A stretch of DNA of 64,000 nucleotides from Acinetobacter haemolyticus CIP 64.3 = MTCC 9819. Its GTDB lineage: Bacteria > Pseudomonadota > Gammaproteobacteria > Pseudomonadales > Moraxellaceae. Shown here piece by piece: positions 45,739 to 56,583 of the stretch. Location of the stretch: assembly GCF_000369065.1 (NCBI RefSeq), contig NZ_KB849800.1:186001-250000 (forward strand), read 5' to 3'. Numbering within the stretch: position 1 is the stretch's first letter; every line of letters begins with the position of its first letter. The notes under the pieces are model-generated. The model was not told where the DNA came from. It ran no database searches and saw only the letters and a list, made by a program, of their open reading frames with translations. The translations under genes and the position numbers were made by a program.

Positions 45739-46845
45739 TTGAGTACATGCCAATCGGTCAGGTGAATAGCCGTGCGGATCAACAAAAGTTTTCTGATCTA
45801 ACATGAGTTGTGCCAACAGTTTTGCTGATCCTGCACCCATACATAGCCCATTGCGGAAATGCCCGAAATTTGCCCAAAGACGATTAATTTCAGGCATTGC
45901 ACCGATATAGGGAATACCATGTGGCGAACTTGGGCGTAAACCAGCCCAGCGCTTTACAATCGGGAATTGTGCTAACTCAGGTACCATTTCCAAACAAGCA
46001 GATAAAATATCTTGTTGGGTTTGTGCATCGACGGCTGTACTAAATCCGCATTCAGACATACTTGATCCACAAACAATATGTCCGTCCTGACGTGGGATTA
46101 AATACATGACGCGATTCATACACATCGTCGGTAACCAATTCTCAGGGCTTTTAAATAACAACATTTGACCTTGTACAGGATGTACAGGAATCTTTCGCTG
46201 AACTTGTTGTTGCCAATAATTGCTCCATGCACCTGAAGTGAGTACCACCTGATCAGCAAAATATTGTTGATGATCTTCAGTTTCTATACCGTGAACGGTT
46301 TTATTTTTAATGATCAGTTTCTCGACGGTACAATGTTCAAAAAAGCGAACGCAAGGATGTTGCTTTAAATAATGAATCAAAGATTGTAATAGGCGAGGAT
46401 TGCGAACATTGGCAAGTTGAGGAAAGTAAATTGCTTGATCAAACTGTTTTGAAATATGTGAATTTACAGCTTCGAGTTGTATGCGATTGAGCAGATCACA
46501 TTGCTGCATCGGTTCATTGTGTTGTGTTGCGTAGTTTAATCCAGTCTGAAAATCTTCTTGATCGAAGATCAACATACCGGTGTTGTGGATTTGAAAATCG
46601 ATACCTGTGATCGGGGATAGTTTTTCATTCCATGATTGATAGAGTGATTTGCCGTATTGGGCAAGTTGGTTGACCTCTGGTGCATATCGCCAAGGATACA
46701 TCGGAGAGAGGATGCCACCGCCTGCCCATGATGCGGCCTGACCAGCTTGTTGTTGATCAAAAATATCGACGGAGCAGCCTTGTTCAACGAGCTCAAGTGC
46801 AGTCATTAAGCCGCTAATTCCTGCACCAATGATGGCAATATGCAT
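45712..46845 (-). CDS. thiO: Glycine oxidase ThiO (FAD-dependent)
   Basis: ThiO oxidises glycine to iminoacetate for the thiazole of thiamine, releasing H2O2. The 377-residue protein begins with the FAD motif IAIIGAGISGLMTALELVEQG. It continues with GQAASWAGGGILSPMYPWRY, a ThiO hallmark, then VVLTSGAWSN, HPVQGQMLLF, GLRPSSPHGIPYIGAMPEINRLWANFGHFRNGLCMG and a C-terminal FAD-contact region. It lies 10 bases downstream of hemB on the same strand, so the two are probably co-transcribed. A D-amino-acid oxidase role is the main alternative. Confidence 0.87.
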   Translation of the reverse strand: MHIAIIGAGISGLMTALELVEQGCSVDIFDQQQAGQAASWAGGGILSPMYPWRYAPEVNQLAQYGKSLYQSWNEKLSPITGIDFQIHNTGMLIFDQEDFQTGLNYATQHNEPMQQCDLLNRIQLEAVNSHISKQFDQAIYFPQLANVRNPRLLQSLIHYLKQHPCVRFFEHCTVEKLIIKNKTVHGIETEDHQQYFADQVVLTSGAWSNYWQQQVQRKIPVHPVQGQMLLFKSPENWLPTMCMNRVMYLIPRQDGHIVCGSSMSECGFSTAVDAQTQQDILSACLEMVPELAQFPIVKRWAGLRPSSPHGIPYIGAMPEINRLWANFGHFRNGLCMGAGSAKLLAQLMLDQKTFVDPHGYSPDRLACTQSAIHENLS

Positions 46846-46855
46846 AAGTGGAGTT

Positions 46856-47911
<1,056 letters not shown>

Positions 47912-48040
47912 TTATTTAAGTCATGCTAGGGAAAGCTTAGCGGCTTAGATCAATTAAAAAACTTAGCTATTGTAGCCCCATAATTTTAGATTTGTGCAAA
48001 ATAATGGGGTATTTATCGTTCCCTTGGATGTTAGCAGCGT

Positions 48041-48538
48041 ATGAATGATGTAAAGAAAAACTGGACTGGAAATATTCAATTAGGTGCAAAAGCCGATCAT
48101 GACGTGGTCTTGAAACAGCTCTGTAAAGCATTTAATGCCTGTCCTTTTTTTAAATACAGTGGCATGGTCATGCGAGTTGTTGATGATCAGATTGAAGGGT
48201 ATTTTGAAATGCAGCCTGAATTAATCGGCAATGTGGCATTCCAAATTTTGCATGGTGGTGTGGCTGCAACCATGTTAGACAGTATCGGTGGGGTCGTTGC
48301 GATGGAGCAACTTTACCGTCGTGCATCACCTGAAGATCTACCAGATACGATTAAAAAGGTATCACGTCTCGCAACAGTAGATATGCGAGTGGATTACCTA
48401 TCGCCTGGTCGAGGTAAATATTTTATTGCTCGCGCAGAAACCTTACGTTTAGGGCGTAAGGGATGCACGATGCGCATGACTATGGTCAATTATGAAGAGA
48501 AACCGATTGCAACGGCTATCGCATCTTATGCATTCTAA
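48041..48538 (+). CDS. Thioesterase family protein (hot-dog fold)
   Basis: The 165-residue protein has the PaaI-type hot-dog signature FQILHGGVAATMLDSIGGVVAM, with HGG and the following Asp as probable catalytic surroundings, and VDMRVDYLSPGRGKYFIARAE as the second strand region. The family hydrolyses acyl-CoA thioesters; this member's substrate is unknown. It is divergent from hemB and closed by a terminator at 48555. Confidence 0.85.
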   Translation: MNDVKKNWTGNIQLGAKADHDVVLKQLCKAFNACPFFKYSGMVMRVVDDQIEGYFEMQPELIGNVAFQILHGGVAATMLDSIGGVVAMEQLYRRASPEDLPDTIKKVSRLATVDMRVDYLSPGRGKYFIARAETLRLGRKGCTMRMTMVNYEEKPIATAIASYAF

Positions 48539-48554
48539 GTTTGAAATTGAATAT

Positions 48555-48580
48555 GAAAGCGTCTTGTGGCGCTTTTTTTA
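48555..48580 (+). terminator. Intrinsic terminator after the thioesterase gene
   Basis: GAAAGCG and CGCTTTT pair around an 8-base loop and run into seven T residues. Confidence 0.75.
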
Positions 48581-48781
48581 ATACTAAGAAATATACGAAA
48601 AATAATTATAAATATTAATCATTTAAAGTTTTTGCAGTGGCATTGTTGATTTTCAGAGTCGTTAAAGCATCTTATATGCCTTTTGAGTTCAGTTTTAACA
48701 TTCAGTTAAGTTTCCCAAATTAAGCTGATCGGCTGATTAAACCAAAAGTTAAAAAGTCGTTTTAATTTTCAGGAATAACGT

Positions 48782-49930
48782 ATGAATGATGCCCAAGCAA
48801 ATCAGCAGAATATAGGTTCAGATGTTGCAACAGACAATGCAATGAAAGCAAAGCGTAAAAAATTTCTGGGGTTGTTTATGCTTATTCTGATCCTCGCTGC
48901 CATTTTGTATGCTATTTGGGCATTGTTTTTCAATCATTCCGTCAGTACCGATAATGCGTATGTCGGTGCAGAAACTGCACAGGTCACCTCAATGGTGAGT
49001 GGGCAAGTGGCTGAAGTACTCGTCAAAGATACGCAACAGGTCAAACAAGGCGATGTATTGGTTCGTATTGATGAGCGTGATGCCAAAATTCAGTTAGCGC
49101 AAGCGCAAGCTGAACTAGCCAAAGCACAGCGTCAATATAAACAAAGCCAAGCTAATAGTCGTTCTCTAAATTCGCAAGTGGTGGTGCGTAATGACGAAAT
49201 CAGTAGTGCACAAGCACAAGTCACCAAAGCTCAAGCAGATTATGACCGTGCTTCATTAGAACTCAAACGTCGTAATGAGTTGGCTGCTACGGGAGCAATT
49301 TCAAAGGAAGAATTGAGCAAGGCACAAAGCGCGGTATCAACCGCGAAGGCGAGCCTTGAGTTGGCACAAGCAGGTTTGGCTCAGGCAACTTCGAGTCGTA
49401 AAGCTGCCGAAAGTACTTTTGCTGCAAATGAAGCGTTGATTCAAGGTGTAAATGAGGCTTCAACACCTGACGTTCTTGTGGCAAAAGCACATGTCGATCA
49501 AGCACAACTTGATTTAGAGCGGACAGTGATTCGTGCACCTGTTGATGGTGTGATTGCACGCCGTAATATTCAGATTGGACAACGTGTTGCGCCGGGTACC
49601 GTGATGATGTCAGTTGTTCCAGTTTCTGATTTATATGTAGATGCCAATTTTAAAGAAAGCCAACTCGCCAAAGTAAAAGATGGGCAAAAGGTTTCTTTAA
49701 CCTCCGATGTGTATGGGGGTGATGTGATTTATCACGGGACAGTGCAAGGTTTTTCTGGGGGTACTGGTGCAGCTTTTGCTTTGATTCCAGCTCAAAATGC
49801 AACAGGTAATTGGATTAAGGTGGTACAGCGTTTGCCTGTGCGAATTTCGCTTGATCCTAAAGAACTGGCTGAACATCCATTGAGGGTGGGGTTGTCGATG
49901 CAAGCGGATATTGATCTCGCATCGAAGTAA
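48782..49930 (+). CDS. emrA: HlyD/EmrA family membrane fusion protein
   Basis: The 382-residue protein is the periplasmic adaptor of a tripartite drug pump. One membrane anchor lies at about residues 30-52 (FLGLFMLILILAAILYAIWALFF). Next come the first lipoyl half, a long Ala/Gln-rich coiled-coil hairpin (about residues 100-220) and the second lipoyl half, IRAPVDGVIARRNIQIGQRVAPGT. The barrel part has LYVDANFKESQLAKVKDGQKVSL, a strong EmrA hallmark. It precedes the emrB-like gene by 6 bases. An outer membrane partner gene is not in the window. Confidence 0.9.
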   Translation: MNDAQANQQNIGSDVATDNAMKAKRKKFLGLFMLILILAAILYAIWALFFNHSVSTDNAYVGAETAQVTSMVSGQVAEVLVKDTQQVKQGDVLVRIDERDAKIQLAQAQAELAKAQRQYKQSQANSRSLNSQVVVRNDEISSAQAQVTKAQADYDRASLELKRRNELAATGAISKEELSKAQSAVSTAKASLELAQAGLAQATSSRKAAESTFAANEALIQGVNEASTPDVLVAKAHVDQAQLDLERTVIRAPVDGVIARRNIQIGQRVAPGTVMMSVVPVSDLYVDANFKESQLAKVKDGQKVSLTSDVYGGDVIYHGTVQGFSGGTGAAFALIPAQNATGNWIKVVQRLPVRISLDPKELAEHPLRVGLSMQADIDLASK

Positions 49931-49936
49931 TCAGCT

Positions 49937-51463
49937 ATGAAAACTCAAAATCCTTTTGCTGAACTGAGTGGTGGGCGCTTACTGCTTGCTGCTTTTGTCA
50001 TCGCACTTTCAAATTTTATGGTGGTCTTAGATACCACAATTGCCAATGTTTCAGTTCCACATATTACAGGGAATTTAGCTGTTTCCAGCTCACAAGGCAC
50101 ATGGGTGATTACCTCTTATGCTGTTGCGGAAGCGATCTGTGTACCCTTAACGGGATGGTTAGCAGGACGCTTTGGTACTGTTCGTGTCTTTGTCTTTGGA
50201 TTAATTGGTTTTACTATTTTTTCATTCCTTTGTGGCTTGGCGACTTCACTAGAAATGTTGGTGTTTTTCCGCATCGGACAGGGGTTATGTGGTGGTCCAC
50301 TCATGCCTTTGAGCCAAACTTTGTTGATGCGGATCTTCCCACCAGAAAAGCACTCACAAGCCATGGGACTTTGGGCGATGACGACCGTGGTTGGGCCAAT
50401 TTTAGGGCCTATTCTTGGTGGCTTGATTAGTGATAATTTGTCTTGGCATTGGATATTCTTTATTAATATTCCTGTCGGTATTTTCTGTGTATTCGCTGCA
50501 AGTCGTTTATTAAAAGTGGCTGAAACCAAAACTGAAAAACTACGGATTGATGCGATAGGTTTAGGTTTGTTGGTGCTGTGGATCGGAGCATTGCAGTTGA
50601 TGCTTGATCTTGGACATGAGCGAGATTGGTTTAACAGTAGCAGTATTATTATGCTTGCTCTAGTCGCCGTAATCGGTTTCATCGTGTTCATGATTTGGGA
50701 GTTGACCGAAAAGCATCCTGTTGTAAATTTATATGTGTTCCGGCATCGTGGTTTTAGCATTTCTGTACTTGCTTTAGCCTTTGGCTTTGGCTCATTTTTT
50801 GGCAGTATTGTTTTAATTCCCCAATGGTTACAAATCAACTTGGGCTATACCGCTACATGGGCAGGTTATCTGACCGCTACTATGGGGTTTGGTAGTTTAA
50901 CCATGTCGCCGATTGTGGCAAAACTGGCAACGAAATACGATCCACGTGCATTAGCCAGCTTTGGTTTAGCCTTGCTAGGTGTCGTGACTTTGATGCGCGC
51001 ATTTTGGGTCACAGATGCCGATTTTATGGCGTTGGCATGGCCACAGATTTTGCAGGGTTTTGCCGTACCATTCTTCTTTATTCCTCTGTCCAATATTGCG
51101 ATGGGTTCAGTATTGCCACAAGAAATGGCATCTGCAGCAGGTTTAATGAATTTTTTAAGAACGATGGCAGGAGCAATCGGTGCATCTATTGCTGTCACGA
51201 TTTGGGATGATCATGCCAAAGTCGCGCGTAGTGAAATGGTCAATAGCTTACATCCTCAGGACGTACAGAATACTTTGATGCAAAATGGGTTTTCTCCTGA
51301 CGCAACTCTAGGCATGATTGCAAATTTGGTAGATAAAGAGGCTATTACTATTTCAGCCAATCATGTATTTATGATTCTGGCTATTGTGTTTGCATTTGCC
51401 AGTATTTTGATTTGGTTAAGTCCTAAACCGAAACAAATGACTGGTGGACCAGCACCGCATTAA
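49937..51463 (+). CDS. emrB: DHA2 family multidrug MFS transporter (EmrB-like)
   Basis: The 508-residue protein has 14 predicted membrane segments, as in the DHA2 drug:proton antiporters. Motif D1 is visible near the N-terminus (FMVVLDTTIANVSVPHITGNL). The motif A region is GWLAGRFGTVRVFVFG, and motif C-like GPILGPILGGLISDNLSWHWIFFINIPVGI follows. It forms a pump with the adaptor encoded 6 bases upstream. Export of hydrophobic toxins is expected from the family; the substrate is not shown. Confidence 0.92.
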   Translation: MKTQNPFAELSGGRLLLAAFVIALSNFMVVLDTTIANVSVPHITGNLAVSSSQGTWVITSYAVAEAICVPLTGWLAGRFGTVRVFVFGLIGFTIFSFLCGLATSLEMLVFFRIGQGLCGGPLMPLSQTLLMRIFPPEKHSQAMGLWAMTTVVGPILGPILGGLISDNLSWHWIFFINIPVGIFCVFAASRLLKVAETKTEKLRIDAIGLGLLVLWIGALQLMLDLGHERDWFNSSSIIMLALVAVIGFIVFMIWELTEKHPVVNLYVFRHRGFSISVLALAFGFGSFFGSIVLIPQWLQINLGYTATWAGYLTATMGFGSLTMSPIVAKLATKYDPRALASFGLALLGVVTLMRAFWVTDADFMALAWPQILQGFAVPFFFIPLSNIAMGSVLPQEMASAAGLMNFLRTMAGAIGASIAVTIWDDHAKVARSEMVNSLHPQDVQNTLMQNGFSPDATLGMIANLVDKEAITISANHVFMILAIVFAFASILIWLSPKPKQMTGGPAPH

Positions 51464-51484
51464 CTTAAATAGATGTTTATTTCC

Positions 51485-51518
51485 AAAAAACTCGGACTTA
51501 TTGATCCGAGTTTTTTTA
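51485..51518 (+). terminator. Intrinsic terminator after emrB
   Basis: AAAACTCGGA and TCCGAGTTTT form a 10-bp stem with an 8-base loop and a long T-run. Confidence 0.92.
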
Positions 51519-51572
51519 TTTAAATCTGACATGAGGTTTATTTAGTCTTTGGGTTTTATATGCATCACAGTT

Positions 51573-52013
51573 TTACTCCCTTATATTTTCCCAAAGTTTT
51601 AACTGTAAATCTTCCTCATATTTCGATATTTTTTGATTTAAATATTTCATTGTAGATTTATGTTGATTTAAACCTTTACCGTGAAATGACCCAATTGCTT
51701 TCTGAATTTTTGCTTGCAAGTGCAAAAGATTTAATTCTTCATACGCTTCTTGTTTTGCTGAGTAAGCATAAATTTTGCAAATAATTCTGATTAGTTCCGA
51801 AAGAGGGGATTGGGTATTTAAATTTTTTATCTCCTGTAGATTATGCCATGCTAATAGATCGGCATAGTCGAAATACACTGGGGACTGGCGGTTACTGCCA
51901 TATTTGATAGGACGTGGAAAAGTTGTGTCTTGCTGTACCAGTAGTCGCAAAGCATCTCGCTTGATACTTAGTAATTCACATGCTTGGTTGTAGGTTACTC
52001 GGATAGGTTGCAT
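51573..52013 (-). CDS. AlpA-like small DNA-binding protein
   Basis: The 146-residue protein begins with a helix-turn-helix segment (VTYNQACELLSIKRDALRLLVQQDTTFPRPIKYG) and a following SPVYFDYADLLAWHN, the pattern of AlpA/excisionase-type winged-helix proteins carried by prophages and integrative elements. The C-terminal half is helical and Lys/Gln-rich without a known domain. It lies beside another foreign-looking gene and the tmRNA gene, a common integration site. No integrase is nearby. Its target is unknown. Confidence 0.6.
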   Translation of the reverse strand: MQPIRVTYNQACELLSIKRDALRLLVQQDTTFPRPIKYGSNRQSPVYFDYADLLAWHNLQEIKNLNTQSPLSELIRIICKIYAYSAKQEAYEELNLLHLQAKIQKAIGSFHGKGLNQHKSTMKYLNQKISKYEEDLQLKLWENIRE

Positions 52014-52143
52014 TTATAAGCCCTCATATATTGGTTTATGGGGCTTAGTATGTTTTTGTTTTATATAACGTTAAAGGAATGAGGTTTAGGAAAAATATTC
52101 CGTAAATTATTAGTATTATTTTTTTACGGAAATTTTAAAGGCT

Positions 52144-53034
52144 TTATTTTTCCATTTGATTTTTTTCATGAAATGCTAAATAACATAAGCCATCCAAGAT
52201 GCTGACTTCGGTTATTCCATCAGCACCATCAAAACCGATCTGAGTTAATAATTTTTGCCTCAATGGCTCTACACTTTTACGCAGATTATCTTCACCGTAC
52301 TCTCCCTTTGGATAAAGAATTGAACAAATTACTGGATTAGTTATTTTTATACCCTTATAAATTTCTAATAACTTTAAATCTAAATAAGGAAGTAACTTGT
52401 AAGATGCCCAATTGACTAAATCTTTATACGAAATTGACTTATATTTTGAAGTATCTTTTGACCTTTTACTTCTAATTTTAATAAGCATTTTTTTGAACTC
52501 ATCAATAAGCACATGGTCGGGATAGCAAGGGTTTATTGTGATAGGGTAATCAACAAAGATATAATCTTCTGAATATAAAGGCTCAACTACTTCTAGAATA
52601 GGCAGATCATCTTTGTCAGTAAAATCCCCACCTCCACGATTTACCATTGAATGCAGTAAATCAAAGTCACTTGCATAAAATTCTGATACAGGCAAGTGGC
52701 TTCTCATAAAACTATTGTTCTCATTAGAACCTATTTGAATACAAATAATTTCACCATTTTGTTTTTTATAATTTATTGATAAATAAGGGTTTAAAGGATT
52801 TTTAAAAAAATGATCAAGAAGTAGTGTTATAGCTTCTTGTTCTTCATCATTATTTAATACATCTTTACCAGTCCAGAAGTCTAAACCTCTGCCCTCAAGT
52901 ATTTCATGATGAATCATGAAACGAGTTTCCAGTAAATAGAACCATGTATGTGCGGAAACTTTATCCATATTTATGTATTTTTCAATACAAAATAATGGCG
53001 GTAGTAAATCGCTTGATCTAATTATTTTTCTCAA
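52144..53034 (-). CDS. Hypothetical protein, possibly DUF6387 family
   Basis: The 296-residue protein starts at a TTG with GGAGG 6 bases upstream; a farther TTG at 53058 is less well placed. The visible layout (LPPLFCIEKY followed by WFYLLETRFMIHHE, then PITINPCYPDHVLIDEFKKML, then YKSISYKDLVNWASYKLLPYLDLKL) recalls the DUF6387 proteins often found next to integrases in gamma-proteobacteria; this is from memory. It is AT-rich and has no catalytic motif I can name. It lies between the AlpA-like gene and ssrA, so it is probably cargo of a decayed integrated element. Confidence 0.5.
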   Translation of the reverse strand: MRKIIRSSDLLPPLFCIEKYINMDKVSAHTWFYLLETRFMIHHEILEGRGLDFWTGKDVLNNDEEQEAITLLLDHFFKNPLNPYLSINYKKQNGEIICIQIGSNENNSFMRSHLPVSEFYASDFDLLHSMVNRGGGDFTDKDDLPILEVVEPLYSEDYIFVDYPITINPCYPDHVLIDEFKKMLIKIRSKRSKDTSKYKSISYKDLVNWASYKLLPYLDLKLLEIYKGIKITNPVICSILYPKGEYGEDNLRKSVEPLRQKLLTQIGFDGADGITEVSILDGLCYLAFHEKNQMEK

Positions 53035-53213
53035 AGCCTGCCTCCCACAGCATCCCAATAAAATAGTTAAGTCAATCTGATTGGGTATCAGACTTTTGGG
53101 AGCTAACCTAGACTTAACAGAATGATTATAAATTATACTCAGCCATATATCTTTATATTAAGTTATCAATGCGCCATATTCTGTCGTTGAAATTTATTCA
53201 TAAAATTTTTGGC

Positions 53214-53250
53214 AAGAAAAAAGGCTTAAACCATTACAGTTTAAGCCTTT
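53214..53250 (-). terminator. Intrinsic terminator of ssrA (minus strand)
   Basis: AAAGGCTTAAAC and GTTTAAGCCTTT form a 12-bp stem with a 7-base loop. On the minus strand it is followed by a run of T, about 46 bases beyond the tmRNA 3' end. Confidence 0.88.
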
Positions 53251-53295
53251 CCGCTTCATATAACCTTATATTCAGTTATACCAAGCTAGGTATTT

Positions 53296-53655
<360 letters not shown>

Positions 53656-53862
53656 AAAGTACAGCGCAATCATAGCATAGATCATTAAAATTTAAATCTT
53701 AATTTCTAACCATCGAGCAAAATATGCGCTTATACCTCTATATTGTTCCTGTGTTTTATTTTTCAAGTCGCAATGCTAAATTTAGATTAGGTTTGTTGCT
53801 CAACATACAGGCTCGGTTGAGTTGATTTAAATTTATGTCTTCTCTAGTGGTTAGAAATGGCG

Positions 53863-54912
53863 TTATGGTGTTTGCTTCCGAAATTGAATAGGGGACATAC
53901 CACTCCATTTTTTAAAGGCACGGGCAAAATTAGCAGGTTGGATATATCCTAAATACAGCGCAATTTCTTGTATTTCCATATCACTGCTCAGTAAAAGCCT
54001 TGTCGCTTCTTTATATTTTACTTCATCTAACAAACTGAGATAAGAAGCGCCAATCTCGTTGAGATGTCTTCTTAATGTCCGATTAGACATATGCAAACGT
54101 TGTGCAACCAAATCTAAAGATGGATAGCCTTTATGAGGTGTCAATACTAATTCTGCTCGGACGCGCAAAGCAATATCTTGAATTTGTGCTGAAAAGCGGA
54201 TTTGTTCAGCTTCGCACTGGGCTAATGCCGATAGAAATGCACTTTGATCCGCCATTTTTGTAGGCAAATCTATGGTCTCAGAAGAATAACAAATTTGGTT
54301 TTTTGCTTGATTGAAACGTACTTTGGGTAATTGTGATAAAAAATCTTGATGATAAATAGGTTCAGACCAGTCAACCTGAAGTTCCACATTAGATAAATCA
54401 TGTTCGGCTAAGGCTTGAGCTGTTTGAACAACACCGATCATCAAACATTCATAGAAAAAGCGTCTTAATATTTCAGCTTGTTCAGGATGTTGGCTGACAA
54501 CAGGGTGGGTTTGTTGTATTTTAATAATTGATTTTTGGTTTTCTTCATAAAAATCAATTTTATAGTCTTTTAATCGCATATTAAAAAACTGGGTTGCAAG
54601 TTCTATGGCATTGCGCAATGACGAACTACTCATCAATGCATATCCCATTGGGCCATGTGCAGTCAGTCTAAGTTTTAATCCATATTCGTATCCTAACCCC
54701 AGATCTTTCGCCAGTGTCAGACTGACCCATGCCAGTTTTGACCATTGCATAGGTGTGATACGAGCATCTAATTGCTTGAGTAGCGTTACAGGTATTTTAC
54801 TGAGATGCAAAATCTCGGATGCAGAAAATCCTTTTTCGACCATGATCTCGAGTAATAAATGGGCATAGGAGATAGGAATACTGGCTTTTGACAGTCCATA
54901 AGGATCTTTCAT
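53863..54912 (-). CDS. AraC family transcriptional regulator
   Basis: The 349-residue protein has an N-terminal arabinose-binding-like ligand domain of the OruR/PchR-unrelated type (LLEIMVEKGFSASEILHLSKIP, then LTAHGPMGYALMSSSSLRNAIELATQFF). The C-terminal AraC HTH reads GYPSLDLVAQRLHMSNRTLRRHLNEIGASYLSLLDEVKYKEATRLLLSSDMEIQEIALYLGYIQPANFARAFKKWSGMSPIQFRK. It is transcribed away from the ten-gene cluster starting at 55023 and shares a 110-base upstream region with it. It is the obvious candidate activator of that cluster. The inducer is unknown. Confidence 0.9.
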   Translation of the reverse strand: MKDPYGLSKASIPISYAHLLLEIMVEKGFSASEILHLSKIPVTLLKQLDARITPMQWSKLAWVSLTLAKDLGLGYEYGLKLRLTAHGPMGYALMSSSSLRNAIELATQFFNMRLKDYKIDFYEENQKSIIKIQQTHPVVSQHPEQAEILRRFFYECLMIGVVQTAQALAEHDLSNVELQVDWSEPIYHQDFLSQLPKVRFNQAKNQICYSSETIDLPTKMADQSAFLSALAQCEAEQIRFSAQIQDIALRVRAELVLTPHKGYPSLDLVAQRLHMSNRTLRRHLNEIGASYLSLLDEVKYKEATRLLLSSDMEIQEIALYLGYIQPANFARAFKKWSGMSPIQFRKQTP

Positions 54913-54987
54913 TTTTATTTATTCGTTGGCCGAAAATGATTAGTAGTATGTCTGAACTGCATCTCACGCTCAAGTTTTAGATCTTGG

Positions 54988-55017
54988 ATACTCAGATTAT
55001 TGTATTGATTTGAGTAT
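54988..55017. promoter_or_regulatory. Inverted repeat just upstream of the SDR/ADC operon
   Basis: ATACTCAGAT (54988-54997) and ATTTGAGTAT (55008-55017) are 10-base arms with one mismatch and a 10-base spacer. The right arm ends 5 bases before the ATG of the first SDR gene, overlapping its ribosome-binding region. A repressor bound here, or a hairpin in the leader, would block expression. Confidence 0.45.
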
Positions 55018-55022
55018 TGCTA

Positions 55023-55826
55023 ATGAGCTTACCTCGTCCATTAAAAGATTCTCCTGTAGTGATAACGGGTGCTTCATCTGGAATCGGTGAAGAACTTGCC
55101 AAGCAATTCGCAGCACGTGGTTATTCATTAATTTTAGTTGCAAGACGAGTGGATAAATTAGAGCTACTTGCTACGGCTTTGTGCGAGAAATATCAAGTAG
55201 AAGTCAACTTACGACCATGTGATCTAGCTGATCGTGAACAAAGAACTATCTTTCGAAAAGAATTAGAAAAAATGGATATTTCCATTCTCTGTAATAACGC
55301 AGGGTTTGCCACTTTTGGTCGATTGCATGAATTGGATGCTGATCGTGAACGAGAGGAAACCGAGGTGAATGTCGTTGCCGTACAGGATTTAACATTGGCT
55401 GTACTTCCTCACATGATTCAACGCCGAAGTGGGGCGATTCTGATTGTTGGTTCTACCTCAGGCCATCAACCAACGCCTGCAAATGCAACGTATGCAGCGA
55501 CAAAAGCCTTTGCAAATTCATTTGCTGAATCTTTACATAGCGAGTTAAACGGAACAGGTGTGACTTGTACATTGTTAGCTCCGGGTCCCACGATCACAGG
55601 GTTCAATGAGGTTGCAGGTATCTCAAACATTGATGGTATAGGCGGAAGTCTAGTATGGGTGACAGCAGAGCGTGTTGCCAAAGAAGCGATTCAAGGGATG
55701 GCATGTAATCGAAGAATTGTGATTCCGGGATTGATTGCCCAAGCACAAACTTTGGGAGGCCGATATACGCCACGCATCATTTTATTACCGATATTAAAAC
55801 AATTATTTTCGAGGTTAAAAGCATGA
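55023..55826 (+). CDS. Short-chain dehydrogenase/reductase
   Basis: The 267-residue protein is a classical SDR that oxidises or reduces a hydroxyl/keto group with NAD(P). It has VVITGASSGIGEELAKQFAARGY (cofactor), CNNAGFATFGRL (NAG), and the active site STSGHQPTPANATYAATKAF (Ser, then YxxxK). The start is the ATG at 55023; an in-frame TTG two codons upstream is less likely. It is the first gene of the cluster and overlaps the ADC-like gene by 4 bases (ATGA), so the two are translationally coupled. Confidence 0.92.
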   Translation: MSLPRPLKDSPVVITGASSGIGEELAKQFAARGYSLILVARRVDKLELLATALCEKYQVEVNLRPCDLADREQRTIFRKELEKMDISILCNNAGFATFGRLHELDADREREETEVNVVAVQDLTLAVLPHMIQRRSGAILIVGSTSGHQPTPANATYAATKAFANSFAESLHSELNGTGVTCTLLAPGPTITGFNEVAGISNIDGIGGSLVWVTAERVAKEAIQGMACNRRIVIPGLIAQAQTLGGRYTPRIILLPILKQLFSRLKA

Positions 55827-56569
55827 GACAACTAATCCATGATTTGAGTACACCGATTGGTTTGGCAAACCTCGGCAAAAAACTCTATCACAATGCCCAA
55901 TACCTGACGGCTGTCGTGGAAGTTGATCAAAAGAAAATGGCACGCTGGCTGCCATCAGGGGTGAAATTGGCACAACCTGCCAGAGCAGATTTGTTCTGTG
56001 CTTACTTTCCAGAAAATGTATATACAGGGGCTTACCATGAAGCAGGTTTATTCGTACATATTCAGGTGGGTAATAAAATAGGCATTTTTTGCCCGTGGAT
56101 GATTTTGAATGATGATCGCGCCATGATTATCGGACGTGAGCTATTGGGTTATCCCAAAAAAATAGGCGAAATTGCTTGGGAAAATGATGGCACTCGTATT
56201 CTCGCAAAAGCCTCTCGTCGTGGTACGACACTCATTGAAATGAATGCAAAGCTTGGAGATGTTATTGCTCATGCGCCACCGATTTTAGGCTTGCCTCATC
56301 GTAATATCACGGGCGGTTTGGGTTTGGCATTACCTAGAGAAGTTCGATTCACACCTAAAGAGCATCCGATTGAGGTACGCCGAGTCGAAATGAAGTTACG
56401 CTATACAGGTACAGAGCACGATCCGTTGCATGAAATGGGCTTGGGTGAGGTCGTTGACGCACGTATTCACCGTTGCGATTTATCTGGTGATTTAATTCCA
56501 CCAATTCAAATTCCACGTTTTAGAACACCACTTTTTCTGATGCGTCAGTTTAATCCACGTGTTTTATAG
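55823..56569 (+). CDS. Acetoacetate decarboxylase family protein
   Basis: The 248-residue protein has the ADC fold. The catalytic lysine region is RELLGYPKKIGE (the PKK lysines that form the Schiff base in true ADC), preceded by YTGAYHEAGLFVHIQVGNKIGIFCPWMILNDDRAMIIG. Other ADC-superfamily members are aldolases or dehydratases, so decarboxylation of a beta-keto acid is likely but not certain. It overlaps the upstream SDR gene (ATGA) and is followed after 14 bases by a PF10118 gene. An SDR producing a beta-keto acid that this enzyme decarboxylates would be a sensible pair. Confidence 0.85.
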   Translation: MRQLIHDLSTPIGLANLGKKLYHNAQYLTAVVEVDQKKMARWLPSGVKLAQPARADLFCAYFPENVYTGAYHEAGLFVHIQVGNKIGIFCPWMILNDDRAMIIGRELLGYPKKIGEIAWENDGTRILAKASRRGTTLIEMNAKLGDVIAHAPPILGLPHRNITGGLGLALPREVRFTPKEHPIEVRRVEMKLRYTGTEHDPLHEMGLGEVVDARIHRCDLSGDLIPPIQIPRFRTPLFLMRQFNPRVL

Positions 56570-56583
56570 AGTGAGGATCAGCG

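Noticed and set aside
50116..50838. Long minus-strand frame inside emrB
   Set aside because: It is a shadow of a strongly supported 14-helix transporter gene on the plus strand.
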